The notes under the pieces are model-generated. The model made no database searches. It was not told the DNA's origin and saw only the letters and a list, made by a program, of their open reading frames with translations. DNA of 64,000 bases. Origin: Sipunculus nudus. Taxonomy: Eukaryota > Annelida > Sipuncula > Golfingiida > Sipunculidae. Positions 49,201-59,559 of the stretch are shown here, piece after piece; the first letter of the stretch is position 1; each line of letters begins with the position of its first letter. Position numbers and translations under genes: made by a program. The stretch spans positions 26,701,214 through 26,765,213 of the forward strand of contig CM049320.1 in the NCBI GenBank assembly GCA_026874595.1, in the 5' to 3' direction.

Positions 49201-52200
49201 GGTGTGAATAATTTCCATAACAAAGACCGCGTGATGTAGGTCTGATTGTTAGCCTCGACCCGCAATGTTTCATCTAGCGGGAACATGTATTCCATTTTTG
49301 ACGGTTTCATGACAATATTTTGGCAGGTACAAATTCATTTTTAAGGGAAGAAGCTATTTTTCGTATGAATTCAACATGCTATATAGGTGAGAGGGCCCCT
49401 TTAAGGGATCCTGTCGGCTTGCCCCCTCTCCCCTTTGGGGGCTTATAGGCAGCCCCTCGAAAATATTGGCATTTTGCAATTTTGCCATTTGAAAACGCAA
49501 GAACGGGTAATGTAAATGTGAAACCCACCTTCATCCAACACCCTCGTGACAACAGTGGCGTCGAATTCCGGGGTATAACCCTCAACCAGCTTAGAGCCAT
49601 TGCCCATCTGAACTCCCGCCATCTGGAGGTCAAGCAAACGTATTCCAAATCTCATTATATTATCATATAACGCAAATGCCAAAGAAAATAATATTAATAT
49701 AGATTTTTAAATTGAACTCAATTCCTCGAAGAAAAACATGTTTTCTCTTTATTTTCCCACAAAAAATGAGGTGGTGCGACTTGTTAAAAAAATAGTGGCA
49801 CATATTACATACATGGAAATCCCCTTTGACTAAAAATTCAGGATCTCATCAAAGGCTTAGTATTTATAACACTGTCCATTCCAGATTTTTACGGAAGAAT
49901 AAAAACAACGTATCGCAAGATTTAAGTAATTTCTTAATGTTGCCTGTGACGTCACACTTTGCACCAGCCAATCACACAAGGGCCAAGTCTCTGTTCTGGA
50001 AGAAATGTACCATGCACATAACATCGCCTCGTGCTAACGTTTACCTTACCTGGATGCTATCCTTGATGGCGACCTTCTTCCCCTTCAGTTTGCCTTTTGG
50101 AGCACCAGTAATATCAACCTTCACGTACCTGCCAATAAATCAAAGTCATAGTTCGAGTGCTGAAGCACGGTACAGTGAGATTTCGTCCCCCCCACCCCAC
50201 CCCCACCGGATTGTAACGACCACAACCGCCAAGACGACTACTTTTTTTTTGACTCGGATTAATCGAAGTGATTAGAAACACCTCTCGTTGACATGGCTAC
50301 CTCGCAATCACGACGACTTTCGATGGTCCCTCAGGTGGTCGTGTTAGCGGGATTACACTGTATTTAATAATCATGAGATATCTTTTCAACCATGGTGGGT
50401 GCAGCTTGAATCCCTTTCTTTTTAGTTTTGATAAAACGTGTATCAATCCTTTCCTTGTGATTTACAATGTATTGCATTATTACATAAATTAAATGCGTAG
50501 GGCATTTGTGTTATCATCCACGTTGGTGTTATCATCTTCTGTTTATCGTTTGAGATTGTAAGATATTAATTTTTTTAAAATAGAGTTAAAGTGATCACTT
50601 TTTAATGCTTGCACACTGTGAATGATTTCTATGATTTTCCCGTGAGCATAAGAAAAAGACAGAAACTGTGTTTTTCATCCCCTGAGACCCCTTCTTTCTA
50701 AGGCACATGTACATTTTTATCAAATGCCCTTTACGTCTAATTACAGACATGTACCGATGTGTCTTTTTCATTGTCCTTAAAGATCATGTTGTTAAATGTT
50801 TCAGCAAACAAATATAAAAATCCTGCAGTTTAATTGTATGTTTTTTCTTGATCTTGTTTTAATATTTCTCCTAAAAAATGCTTAATGTTATATGCAACAT
50901 AGGGTACTCTTCAAAAACAATATGAATACAGCCATTTACAGAAGAATTAACAATACACATTAAGGGACCTTTGTACAAGAAATTGGAGAAGGGCTTGGGG
51001 TAAGTTTATTATTATTATTAATATTATTATTATTATTACACTGTATTTTAATAGAATAGCTCATTCAGCATGCGCTGGATTTCAATGAGGTCCTGCTACA
51101 GTTTATTTAAAAACTTTACGAATCCAGGTGAATATTTAATCATACCCCTATCCTTGTAATGCGTAACGCAACAAAGTGCCATTCAGGAAATGTTTAACAC
51201 CCACCAGGCATTGTAGGGGTTTTCTGAGGGGTCTGGCACCCTTCCTGGGGTCCGGGGGTACGCCACCTCCGGTATTGGCTCACTGTAACTGTCAACCACC
51301 GTGTAGGCACCGATGATGAGCTTGACATAATCTGCAACAATGTATTAACATTTTTTATATGTAAGCAACGGCAGGATGGAAAAAGCGAAACTTTTGCATC
51401 GATACTGTTGATAAGAAGTTTGTACTCTGTATTGTCGTGTCGTGGGGATAGAATTCCGAAAACAATATTAAAAAAAAACTTGTTCATAAACTTTTGTACT
51501 AACAAACTGATATTTTTAGTTCCCTGGGTTTTTATACCTTAAGGTGAGCACAGAAAAAGTCCCCAGTGTTGAACAATGTCAACGCTAGCATCAAATTTGG
51601 ATATACCCACGAGAAATGTTTTCTAAAATTAAGTTTCTAATATAAAATCGCCTTCCGACGATCCAACAATAGCGTCTACTCCACAATTACGTTCAACTTT
51701 CTTTGTCCCGAGTATATGATCCAAGTAACTTAAAATTTCCCAAGTACGACCACCCCCGAATCACGACCACATTGGTCAGCCCTCAAGATGGTCCTAATTT
51801 AGGTGTCCCACTTACTCTTATCAAATAATAGGTTGAATTTTGCTTCCTCTGGTTTCCCTCTACATCGGCGTCCTTCATGACATTAAGACAATTTTATCGT
51901 AGCTATGTATCCGTTGCCAGCAAAACGGACACAAGCCCACACAGCGAGGAATGCAAAGAGCCAATGTTATTACAACCGGAACTTGTGTGAATAGGCCAGA
52001 AGCCTAGAAAGACAGGCCCGACACCCCGCCGGCACAATCCTTAATGTCATAATAGGCTGATGAAGCGGTAAGACTGTAAAGCACAATTTCACAAATAAAG
52101 TACCTACCATGGTAAGACTTCAGTTCCTCATCTTCAAACTTGTATCCCAGTTTTTCCCCGACTTCCCTCAGCTGCTCCAGGGTCGGGCCCTCAACAGCTG

Positions 52201-52985
52201 GTTCCCGGTACAAAGCTGAAAGCAGATTTATAGTACTGTAAACCTTTAACAAAACTGACTGCGGCCACTGAAACTGAAACTACTACTAAAAATAATATTA
52301 TTTTCGATACCGTAGAATCCACTTGTTCTAGACTGAAGTATATACCATATAGGCAGAAAAATAGATGCAATATGTAAATATGGATGAGACAACAATATAA
52401 AATTTAGGTAGCTCCACATTTTACAATTAGTGTAAGAGACTTCCTATTGAAAAAATTTAGATGAAAAGTTCTTCAGGATCAAAGACATCCTTCAGCCCCG
52501 GTCACATCAGAGATACGACCAAGTTACGACCTGCCCTCATCATTTGAGGAATCGTTACGCCCCTCATGCAACGGTTGTAAATTGCAGATATATACCCAGA
52601 TCTCACTCGTTATAATCACTGCTTTGCACAGAAAAATTTTCTGGGTCTCTCCACCTGGGCTGATACAGAGCAAAGAATAGTAATAAAACTAATGAGATCA
52701 TAGTATCGCATTGTGCATCAAGCTCTAAATTTTACAACATGCGACACCCGCTCTCGTTGTTCCGATTACACCAGTTCTGACACAAGTCAAAGAACCAGGC
52801 CAACTTTTTTTAGGGGTGGGGGGTCTGATCACCGCTTTAGCCATTCAGAAAAAAAAATTATTTATGTGATTTAAAATTTACGAATAATTAGTATATATTA
52901 TACTTTAGTTCCATTTCTGCCTTTCTGTTTGAGGTACCAGTTTTAAAAGATGGGTCATAAATTATTTTGAATGACCTCAGCTATA

Positions 52986-53041
<56 letters not shown>

Positions 53042-53491
53042 CCCCCGTGATTAGGAACACACATTTTAACATCTTTAACCTAAACGATATTTCACGTATA
53101 TTGTGCCGATAGAATCAACATTAGCATATATTTGTTACTCCCAATTAAAATAAAATATAATTTAAATAATATACATGCTTTTGTATATTTGCCACTGTTG
53201 CAAGTAGAATTTGAATTTTCATACGTTCGATGTTCCCTAAACCCCTTGTACCATTTTTAATATTTTGCGCACATAGTTAATTGATAAATTGTTTTATAAA
53301 CAATGAAGATGTTAAAAATCGCGAATATGTATTCACGCCAACCATAGTAACCTTATCGCAATGCATGTAAATATACACTGAAAATTTTACCTGTAAACAC
53401 ATGTAATATTAGACTTAATAACAAAGAGTTATATTATTAAAGGAGGGTGTTGATAACATCAATAAAAACCGAACAAGTGATACTCACCCAT
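34041..53491 (-). CDS. Amidase-signature serine hydrolase, complete, 540 aa, 13 exons per transcript
   Basis: The join, in transcription order, is 53491-53488, 52215-52108, 51331-51205, 50128-50050, 49622-49529, 47772-47633, 45670-45470, 45054-44983, 43781-43625, one of 43413-43351 or 41356-41294, 40494-40364, 38473-38317, 34330-34041. That gives 1623 nt including TGA, in frame throughout with GT/AG sites. It is a Ser-cisSer-Lys amidase that hydrolyses amide bonds; the substrate is unknown. K102 (AIKDSIQ), S177 (AGGSSSGCA) and S201 ([12 protein letters not shown]) have the 75- and 24-residue spacing of FAAH K142/S217/S241. No signal peptide or membrane helix is visible, so it is probably cytosolic, unlike membrane-bound FAAH. 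The N-terminus ([20 protein letters not shown]) resembles bacterial amidases. A Lys/Pro/Ala tail follows the fold. An in-frame TGA upstream supports the start. Confidence 0.9.
35101..37430 (-). mobile_element. Tandem-core family element, copy 2 (2.3 kb), in amidase last intron
   Basis: The left end is GTGACCCATGGGTCATGACG then ctcagctg; the right end is ggacgacggacaaagaccca, tcgctatagcc and the hairpin catgactgaaagtcagctgagct. These are the ends of copy 1 in inverted orientation. The interior differs: AT-rich sequence followed by ~140-bp tandem units built around tgaccttgacctttgacct. No coding capacity was found. Confidence 0.72.
36740..37190 (-). repeat. ~140-bp tandem units with DR1 nuclear-receptor sites
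   Basis: Each unit carries 'tgacctttgacct' (AGGTCA-A-AGGTCA on the minus strand), perfect at 36887-36899, 37021-37033 and 37167-37179 and one base off at 36753-36765. Between them run ttggtaggtgagc...gaaggtttgggatgaaaag...ccacaagcttttcaaagaag. A perfect DR1 is the classical HNF4/RXR/COUP-TF site. Confidence 0.85.
37431..38316. other. Intron sequence with a GC-richer patch
   Basis: It lies within the last amidase intron. About 37910-38130 is clearly GC-richer than its surroundings and open on the minus strand, but I see no acceptor/donor pair that fits phase 1 and no domain. A retro- or transposon-derived fragment is possible. Confidence 0.4.
38317..38473 (-). CDS. Amidase exon with [14 protein letters not shown]
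   Basis: A 157-nt exon, phase 0 to 1: [40 protein letters not shown], then [16 protein letters not shown]-x-x-PT is a conserved amidase landmark. Confidence 0.94.
40364..40494 (-). CDS. Amidase exon [20 protein letters not shown]
   Basis: A 131-nt exon, phase 1 to 0, continuing [20 protein letters not shown] then RYLK. It corresponds to the TTSLLDAY... region of the family. Confidence 0.88.
40522..40733 (+). mobile_element. hAT-like MITE, ~212 bp
   Basis: The left end CAGGAGCGGGTCCAGGATTT and the right end (rc CAGAAGTCGACCCAAAGGGG) form imperfect inverted repeats of the CAGxGGCGGATCCA type common in hAT elements. Flanking aaact on each side may be a short target duplication. The interior has a G-run and aggccacaaaattg, as in the copies at 14735 and 48523. 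Confidence 0.6.
41294..41356 (-). CDS. Alternative 63-nt amidase exon B
   Basis: Twenty-one codons, phase 1-1: [20 protein letters not shown] then S. Acceptor ctttgcag, donor G/gtatgt. Joining 43625-43781 to this exon and then to 40364-40494 gives 39 residues between SIPIFKD and SRTLKER, the spacing I recall for related amidases. Confidence 0.8.
41590..41902. mobile_element. GC-rich transposon-like fragment with (TCAG)n tail
   Basis: An abrupt GC-rich block open in several frames, ending in a tagtcagtcagtcagtcag simple repeat, as seen at 3' ends of some non-LTR retrotransposons. No reverse transcriptase or other domain is recognisable. It lies in the amidase intron before exon B's acceptor. 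Confidence 0.35.
43351..43413 (-). CDS. Alternative 63-nt amidase exon A
   Basis: Twenty-one codons, phase 1-1: [12 protein letters not shown] then TLFLPDYRP. Acceptor ttcag, donor G/gtaaag. It has the same length and phases as exon B (41294-41356) and shares its aligned Gly at position 12. A transcript with both would be 21 residues longer than the family norm as I recall it, so mutual exclusion is favoured over a cassette exon. Confidence 0.65.
43625..43781 (-). CDS. Amidase exon, small-domain start
   Basis: A 157-nt exon, phase 0 to 1: [49 protein letters not shown]. It matches the MKIGI...[10 protein letters not shown] region of amidases. Confidence 0.93.
43926..44150 (-). repeat. Dispersed ~220-bp repeat, copy 2 (inverted)
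   Basis: The reverse complement matches 21031-21248, including catgggtactggtacagact, taatatcggcgacctgatt and catggtgaggtcaatt. It is located in an amidase intron. Confidence 0.8.
44880..44998 (-). repeat. 38-bp tandem repeat spanning a splice donor
   Basis: Three units with GT donors at 44982 (used), 44944 and 44906, exactly 38 bp apart; a fourth is partial. Each repeats the exon end plus donor (TACACxACAATx/gtaagtcatcaccc). Use of the second donor would create TAG at the junction with the next exon, and the third would read through TAG within the repeat. Confidence 0.88.
44983..45054 (-). CDS. Amidase exon [12 protein letters not shown]
   Basis: A 72-nt phase 0-0 exon: [20 protein letters not shown] then [16 protein letters not shown] is the usual continuation. 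Its donor (ACAATG/gtaagt) is triplicated downstream by a 38-bp tandem repeat. Confidence 0.9.
45470..45670 (-). CDS. Amidase exon with nucleophile Ser201
   Basis: A 201-nt phase 0-0 exon reading [20 protein letters not shown] then [20 protein letters not shown], followed by [31 protein letters not shown] is the core amidase signature. Confidence 0.96.
45788..45803 (+). promoter_or_regulatory. CTCF-like motif in amidase intron
   Basis: CCACCAGGTGGCGCTG differs from the vertebrate CTCF core CCASYAGRKGGCRSY at no required position. It lies about 118 bp upstream of the exon carrying the catalytic nucleophile. Binding is inferred only from sequence. Confidence 0.45.
46370..46750 (+). repeat. Local duplication, ~290-bp offset
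   Basis: gtacacgacccagcgggc ... atcgactggtaaac ... atgagtcatgatgcaag at about 46377 recurs as gtacacaactcagcgggc ... atcgactggtaaac ... atgagtcgtgatgcaag at about 46655. Both are followed by gtaaacarccgatattct. Confidence 0.7.
47633..47772 (-). CDS. Amidase exon with cis-Ser177 (GGSSSG)
   Basis: A 140-nt exon, phase 1 to 0, running [19 protein letters not shown] ... [19 protein letters not shown]. It contains the GGSS amidase signature. Upstream of its acceptor the 39-bp minisatellite keeps the same frame open. Confidence 0.94.
47795..47990 (-). repeat. 39-bp minisatellite, 5 copies, open in frame with the next exon
   Basis: cgtggc recurs at 47815, 47854, 47893, 47932 and 47971, exactly 39 bp apart. 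On the minus strand it reads 13-residue units ([52 protein letters not shown]) with no stop through to the GGSSSG exon in its own frame. On the plus strand each unit has a GGGCGTGGC-type GC/KLF box. Confidence 0.9.
48523..48723 (+). mobile_element. hAT-like MITE, ~200 bp
   Basis: The left end CAGGGGCGGATCCAAGATTT and the right side ctggaccgcaacttct are inverted repeats of the same family as 40522-40733. The interior ggtccaaccaaagatgacca...aaaatgaggtcc is shared. No clear target duplication is seen. Confidence 0.6.
49529..49622 (-). CDS. Amidase exon [18 protein letters not shown]
   Basis: A 94-nt exon, phase 0 to 1, giving [20 protein letters not shown] then [12 protein letters not shown], the standard segment between the Lys and Ser motifs. 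Confidence 0.92.
50050..50128 (-). CDS. Amidase exon with catalytic Lys102
   Basis: A 79-nt exon, phase 2 to 0, reading [20 protein letters not shown] then IKDSIQ. The Lys of IKD is the general base of the triad. Confidence 0.92.
51205..51331 (-). CDS. Amidase exon with [19 protein letters not shown]
   Basis: A 127-nt exon, phase 1 to 2. It carries [17 protein letters not shown], the conserved R-x-PG-x-P-x-x-x-ENPYNAW segment of this amidase group. The donor that keeps the NAWYVK frame is the first GT (TG/gtgggt), not the GT four bases later. Confidence 0.9.
52108..52215 (-). CDS. Amidase exon, N-terminal helical region
   Basis: A 108-nt phase 1-1 exon encoding [20 protein letters not shown] and [17 protein letters not shown], the N-terminal helices typical of prokaryote-type amidases (aa 2-37). 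Confidence 0.88.
52595..52805. repeat. Dispersed ~200-bp repeat, copy 2
   Basis: Same order of blocks as 22020-22240: cactgctttgcac, ttttctgggtc, gtatcgcattgtgcatcaa, cgacacccgctc, gattacaccag. It is located in an amidase intron. Confidence 0.65.
52988..53041. repeat. (TA)n microsatellite
   Basis: A pure TA tract of about 54 bp in the first large amidase intron. Confidence 0.95.
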
Positions 53492-53524
53492 GCTGAACAG
53501 TGGTTGTCGGTTTCACCTCAGTTT
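53488..53524 (-). CDS. Amidase start exon (5' UTR and first codon)
   Basis: A 37-nt exon after ...gtttcag with donor ATGG/gtgagt. Only ATGG (53491-53488) is coding. TGA lies in frame eight codons upstream of the ATG, so translation cannot start further 5'. The acceptor implies at least one more non-coding upstream exon, not identified. Confidence 0.75.
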
Positions 53525-56195
53525 CTGAAACAATATAAAAAATGTAAGAATATCAAATTTGTAATTAACAAACTTAACAATGTTTGTTATATGATAGGTA
53601 CATCAATGTCATAATGGTGAAATCTCGATAAAACCTCTTGAAGATTCGCTCTAATGTCTTAATAAGAGATTATAAAACCTGAAATGCAAAAGGCTTAGTA
53701 ATAACATATTCTGATCATATGACATATGAAAAACAATCCATGGACCTCTCCTTTGCACAAAATTTATGATGACTCCCCCCCCCCCCCCCCAAAAAAAAAA
53801 AAAATAATCAAATCCAAGAAGAATTGATCAAAAGAAATTAAATTACCAGGGGAAAAGATGTGCTTTTAAAATTTATGACCGAGATGAATCAATTAAATTG
53901 CGTTTCTTTAAAATGCATAAGATGTTAACATGTACGTAAAGGATTGAAAAGGATGTGCTTTTAAAAGTTATGAACGAGATGAATCAATTAAATTGCGTTT
54001 CTTTAAATTGCAAAAGATGTTAACATGTAAGTAAAGTATGGAATAAGATGTGCTTTTAAAAGTTATGACCGAGATGAATCAATTAAATTGCGTTTCTTAA
54101 AAATGCATAAGATGTTAACATGTACGTAAAGGATGCCCTTTCTAAGTCCTATTGAAGTTTTGGCACAGTTTTGATTTTCACACGGTGCCGTGCGAACCAG
54201 GCGCGGATCCAGAGAGCGGGTTTTAAATGTGCGGGGTCCTCACCACCCTTCCCCGGTTCTCGATCACTATTTATTCAAATAAAACATTTGATAAAGAAGT
54301 ACCTACTTATTAACCTCTGATCTGATCAAATATGCACAGATATTGCTCATAATCGAATTTGCTCGAGATAATCAATTGGATAGTAGTTATGGTGAGTTTC
54401 ATGAAAATCAGTCACGGCGTCGGTAAGTTATCGCGGCGACACTAAAAGTTAACGGTCGGCGTATAAAAAACTGTCCTTCCCCCCATACACACACACAAAG
54501 AATGATTGCAATAGGCCAACTGGTACTGGTAAAATAGATCCCCTTTGGAGTTCAATGAGATAATTAAAGTTCAATGAAAAAATATTTAACACGCTTTGAT
54601 TGTGCGGAATTGATCCAAAGAATTGAAGCGTAATTTTGTCCTTAAGATTCGCTAGGGTTCTGAAAACAAGCTCCATTTAAAATCGCAAAACCACCTTTTA
54701 TTAAAATAATTTTAAGATATATTTTTAGTATTGAACATTGATACATTGATTATATTTGATTGATATATTTAACATTGATATGTTTGCTGTACGATTAGCT
54801 AAAAATACTGAATGACAGAATTTTAAAAAAAATCTAAAAACTAAATCACGCATACACACACATATGTATATATGTATATATATATATATAAATATATATA
54901 TATATAATGGTATATATGTTGCTTTCAACTAATGTCGTTATGTAATCTGTCTGCTAAGAATTGTAAAAACGAATATAAGATTTTTCTGAAAAAGTGAAAG
55001 TTGCGTGAAAATATCGATAACACTCAAATAACATTATATTTTGTCCCCAGTCTGTCTGTTCTAAATATGCCCTAATCGGTTGAAGCTAGATCGATTATAG
55101 TAAAGATAGCTACTTGGATATGACGTCAGAAGCCTGGATCTTCTGTTGTCTTCTCTTCCGCTGCCGGCAGGCGAATAAAGCCAACCTGACCACAGCCATT
55201 ATATACAGGGGGACAACATTCACGTGATCAAGTACGTCATCTGTCACCTGGTCTGATGACGTGTCACATGGTTAAGGTATAAGCAGGTGGCGGCCTACAA
55301 GAGTCAATGAAACAGTTCAATAAAACATACCTAAAAAAGATATTTATAGAGGCTGAGAAGTCAAACGAACAATTATCAGTAAATCTTTTTATCTTTTGGT
55401 TGAATAAATCTTGTGATAAATTTTCTGTGGATCTGTGACTATTGTCCGATTAACAGTACATACATTCTGGCAAGTGGGTTATCCATTATCATCCGTACCA
55501 TTGTACTGTGAATATTATAGCATTGTGTGCATTATATTTTTGTGTTGCGAACCAGAGAATATTTGCTCATTACATAGTCGACACATTAACCTCTTTTGTA
55601 AATTAGAAAATTCAATATAAAATGACCGCATGAGGATCAGATTTCTGGGAAAATATCATTTTTTTCTTCAGATATTGCAAGTGAAATGTGTTACGGGTGC
55701 GAAATCTGATTGTTTAATTTCTCCGCTAAGCGAAAAACAACAATTTGATGAAAAATCTGTATAAACATAATAATAAAAGAAATAATGTAATTACATATAT
55801 ATATTTATATTTCGTTTTAAAAAGAAATGTAGGAATGAATAATATGGACTGTGTCATGTTTGCATGTTTTTAACATTGCATGTTTGTATCAGAAAGTCAT
55901 ACGCTTTAATACTAATAGGAATAATTGACTTAAGAGGGACGAATTTAATAATCTCCGCCCGACAAAAATGAATTAAGGACCAAATCCAAGGGGAAAAGGA
56001 GGGTAATCCCCCCCCCCCCCCACCGATGCAAGCCTCGCATGATTATAAACATTAGAAAAACAAGGCCTACAGGTCTAATGCGAACCTGTGCAAAGTTTGG
56101 GAGTATGAATGGAGGTTTATTTTTAAAATTTAATATTGATCCTCCTACGTCCTGCATATCTACCTAAGTCATTATGATTTCAGCAAGATGGGAGT
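53525..56195. other. Upstream region of the amidase gene
   Basis: No coding exon was found. The amidase promoter and a non-coding first exon should lie here but could not be placed. A palindrome-rich GC patch sits near 55130-55260, including two GACGTCA/TGACGTG-like sites (about 55120 and 55256). Confidence 0.45.
53857..54140 (+). repeat. ~94-bp tandem repeat, 3 copies
   Basis: gatgtgcttttaaaa recurs at about 53857, 53952 and 54047, followed each time by gaccgagatgaatcaattaa, attgcgtttctt and agatgttaacatgta. Differences are few. Confidence 0.9.
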
Positions 56196-57795
56196 TTAGG
56201 ACCTGCAAGTTTCAGACTAGGACATTTTAAAACTAGAATATGGGTAGTCGACAAGCGACTATGTGTATCCGCAGAAATCAGAGTGGGACGGGTGAAGTGA
56301 GGCAAGGGAAATAGAGTGAGGTTTGTTGTATATTAGCATGGATGTCTGCAGCGTAAACGTGAATGTAGGTGGCGCCACCTGTCATAAAATAAAAAAAAAT
56401 GTCCAGGATGTATAAACCTGCAAAATTTCAGGTGGATAAGTCAAACCACTGCTGATATATGAGTGATTTTATTTCAAGGCAGAAGAACAGATGGACGCTG
56501 TGCATAAGTGGTTGCAGGTGGCACCACCAGTTTTGCCTATGAAGAGCTATGTGAGATCTATACACATGCAAAATGTTGGCCCAATCAGTCAAACGGTTCC
56601 CGAAATATGAGTTTGGATGTCTGCAGACGTGACGGAAGGTGGCGCCATCTGTCATAAAATCAAGAGAGCTGTCCAGGATGTATAAACCTGCAAAATTTCA
56701 GGTGGATAAGTCAAACCACTTCTGAGATATGAGTGATATTATCCCAAGGCAAAAATGGTTGCAGGTGGCGCCACCATTTTTAGTGTATGTTATAAAGCTG
56801 TAAAAGGGCTACATTTGTGCAAAATGTTTAGCCTGATCGGTCAAACGGTTCCCGAGATAAGTGGATTTATGTGTGGAAACAGACGCACAAATGGACGCTG
56901 GACAGCGAGGAAAGGTCAGAAGTCAACCAAAAATGAGGGCGCAGCAGTTCACATGTGACCTGATGATAAACCCGATTCGCTTAATATGCAAACCAAGTTT
57001 TTTCAAACAGTTGAAAGATATAGTTCCAATAATCTTGGAATTCTGCATCTGATATTATGTCTAGACCCCACCTGGTTGTACTGAGTGACCTCTTGAATTG
57101 GCTGCTGAAACTCAGCATGTTGTCAATTCTGTTTTCAAACACAAAAAGCCTTTTTTAATTGACTACACTGTTTTTTAAAGCTGTATTTACCCTATCTATT
57201 CTTATAAAACTGAAAGAACCCTACCATAGAATAATTCCTCTAAAGTTTAAACCAATTAGCTTAACAGTTTCATCATAAAACAGTGTATAAGCTAAAAGCA
57301 TGTAAAATTACATTTTAGCTTGTAAAAATACACATCAATGTAGGTGGCGCCACAAATACCTCGATTTTAGATATGACATATGTGACAAACAGTGGTATAA
57401 AATTTGCTGATGATAGCTCTAACCGTTTCTGAGGTTTTAATTTTAGTGTGCTTTTTTGGACAGATGACTAAGTTCAACCTCCTGTAACTCGGCTAAAAAT
57501 CTCCGAAATTGAACCAGTCGAATAAACTTGAGAAAGATTGTTCCAGGGATTATTTCTGTGAAATACTGGACAATTTGGCTGGACAGTTTTCGAGAAGAAG
57601 ATTTATAAAGCTTTTTCAGCTTTCCCTATAAAAACTCAATTATAAATAGATAACAAAATCCGATAGAGTTTTTCAGATGACTGTTTATTTGCAAAAAAAT
57701 TGGTGATGCTAGCTCCTGCCGTTTGTAGATAGCTATGGTTAACATACAGACGACGCACGACGTACGACGGACGACGCTGCACCATCGCATAAGCT
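56196..57795 (-). mobile_element. Inverted relative of the 29.8-31.1 kb module
   Basis: actagaatatgggtagtcga, gcatggatgtctgcagcg, ggtggcgccacctgtc and tcaaacggttcccga are reverse complements of blocks in 29766-31115. The GGTGGCGCCACC palindrome is perfect at 56368-56379 and 56764-56775 and altered at 56638 and 57343. The right end is gacgacgcacgacgtacgac then ggacgacgctgcaccatcgc, a related but different terminus. No ORF of note. Confidence 0.7.
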
Positions 57796-58331
57796 CAAAG
57801 GTTCGCTAAAAACAGCATGTATCTACCAATCATGTAATTTTTACTTTATTATATATCTAAATGAATCAAAATGCAAATTGAAAATTCCCTTGGGTCGGGT
57901 GCTTACCCCTGAACCCCTCCAAAAAAGACATAATTCTTTTTTTTTTCTCATTTCCCTCTAGCGCCAGATCGGCCCTCTGACATTATGGCCAGATCACTGG
58001 CTTGCCAGAGTGCCTGGACACCTAGCTCTGAGGATCGCATTATAAGGCCCCATGAGGAAGCAAATATTTTCGTCATTTTTGACAACGCCTCATTCCTTAC
58101 AAGTATCTTCTCACATCAAATAAACCCGCTAGACCTTTTAATAAGTTTCTTATCTCTCCAACGACACCTACCATGTGTGTGAAATATTCCGTTTTAACCC
58201 AATATAATCGTATTTTGTTCTGCATTGTATGGGAGATTTCTGCCTGCGGTCAGCCTGCTGACGGTATGCGGAGATACGGTTATAAAGCGAGCGGCGTGGA
58301 CTTGCAGGGCGGTTCTAAATTTGGCTTGTGT

Positions 58332-58364
58332 CACGACTCAGTAGGGGGTCCTAACTGAGTCGTG
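58332..58364. other. Perfect 11-bp stem hairpin
   Basis: cacgactcagt - agggggtccta - actgagtcgtg. The stem is perfect, and three more pairs (agg/cct) can form past a single bulged base. It is not next to any recognised gene end. Confidence 0.8.
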
Positions 58365-59144
58365 TTTGTCACGGCTATTTTCCCTCATGCAAATCCTTCT
58401 ATACAGTGTTCAGGGTCAATTTTATTCGCCTTTTTCTGATATGGAATAGAGACAGACTATAACGAATATGTATTTGCCATCAAGTCACCCCTTAAATATG
58501 AATTAATAAATACAAATAGAAAAACACATATATACAAAATAGTTAATCACTTTTTTTAATTAGTTAACACAAATGCGAAACGTGATCATAGCTTATACTT
58601 ATCTCACGTAAAGATCACTAATTTGATTTGCACGCACAAAAATGAAAATACCACATATATGTCTTTATGTTGAGAGGGTTAAATCACGTTGAGCACCTAA
58701 ATATCAATTGCTTTCCACGCAGACAGATAAAATACCAATGCATTTCAATTTATGTCAAGGAGGTTACTCCAAGGACCTTTGCAATAAATTTCCTAGTTTT
58801 TCACGACGTTTAGCACAATAGGCGTATATAGAAGAAAATAGAAGTTCGGTGTTACATCGAGTGCACATGCACCATTAGTGTCTGTTCCACTAGAGAGTGA
58901 GGGCTTTTGAGCTTTGTATATTGAAATTCAGCGAACCCTTTTTTTTAAGACATTGTCAAGAATATTTTTTTTCAATTATATACGAAAATTAAGATTTTGC
59001 GCACTTTTTGCTTGATATAGGTGATAAATTGACTAATAGTTATAGGTCTATGGTGAGGTCGAGATCGCGGGATTAAAACACTCGCAAAACACTGTTAAGG
59101 TACAATCACGAAATTTTGACCTCCCGATGTTGTATCCAACCACA

Positions 59145-59145
<1 letters not shown>

Positions 59146-59209
<64 letters not shown>
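59146..59209. repeat. (TA)n microsatellite, unit 1
   Basis: About 64 bp of pure TA at the start of the 'gcgaccacc' block; the counterpart in unit 2 is at about 60955-61004. Confidence 0.95.
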
Positions 59210-59212
<3 letters not shown>

Positions 59213-59516
59213 AATAAATGTACAATAAAACCTTGCCCAGCGACCACCTTTTATAAAGAGACCACTTTTTCTTGATCTTATATTTTTAGTTCTTTATATC
59301 ATATATTTAAATCTTGGAATAGCGAGCACCCCGTTTTTTGTCATACGACCACATATTTTAGTCTAAAAGGGTGACCTGAACCTCAATTATCCGACTTAGT
59401 GCAAAGTAAACAACCGGTCAGGGGTATAGCGGAGGGCTGAGCGCAAACCAATGCATTACATCCCTAATTATTATAAGACATTAGGTGAACAAGATCAGAG
59501 GATATACGAAATATAT

Positions 59517-59559
<43 letters not shown>

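Noticed and set aside
49826-50275. 149-codon plus-strand ORF
   Set aside because: It runs antisense over an amidase exon (50050-50128) and its flanking introns, with no domain.
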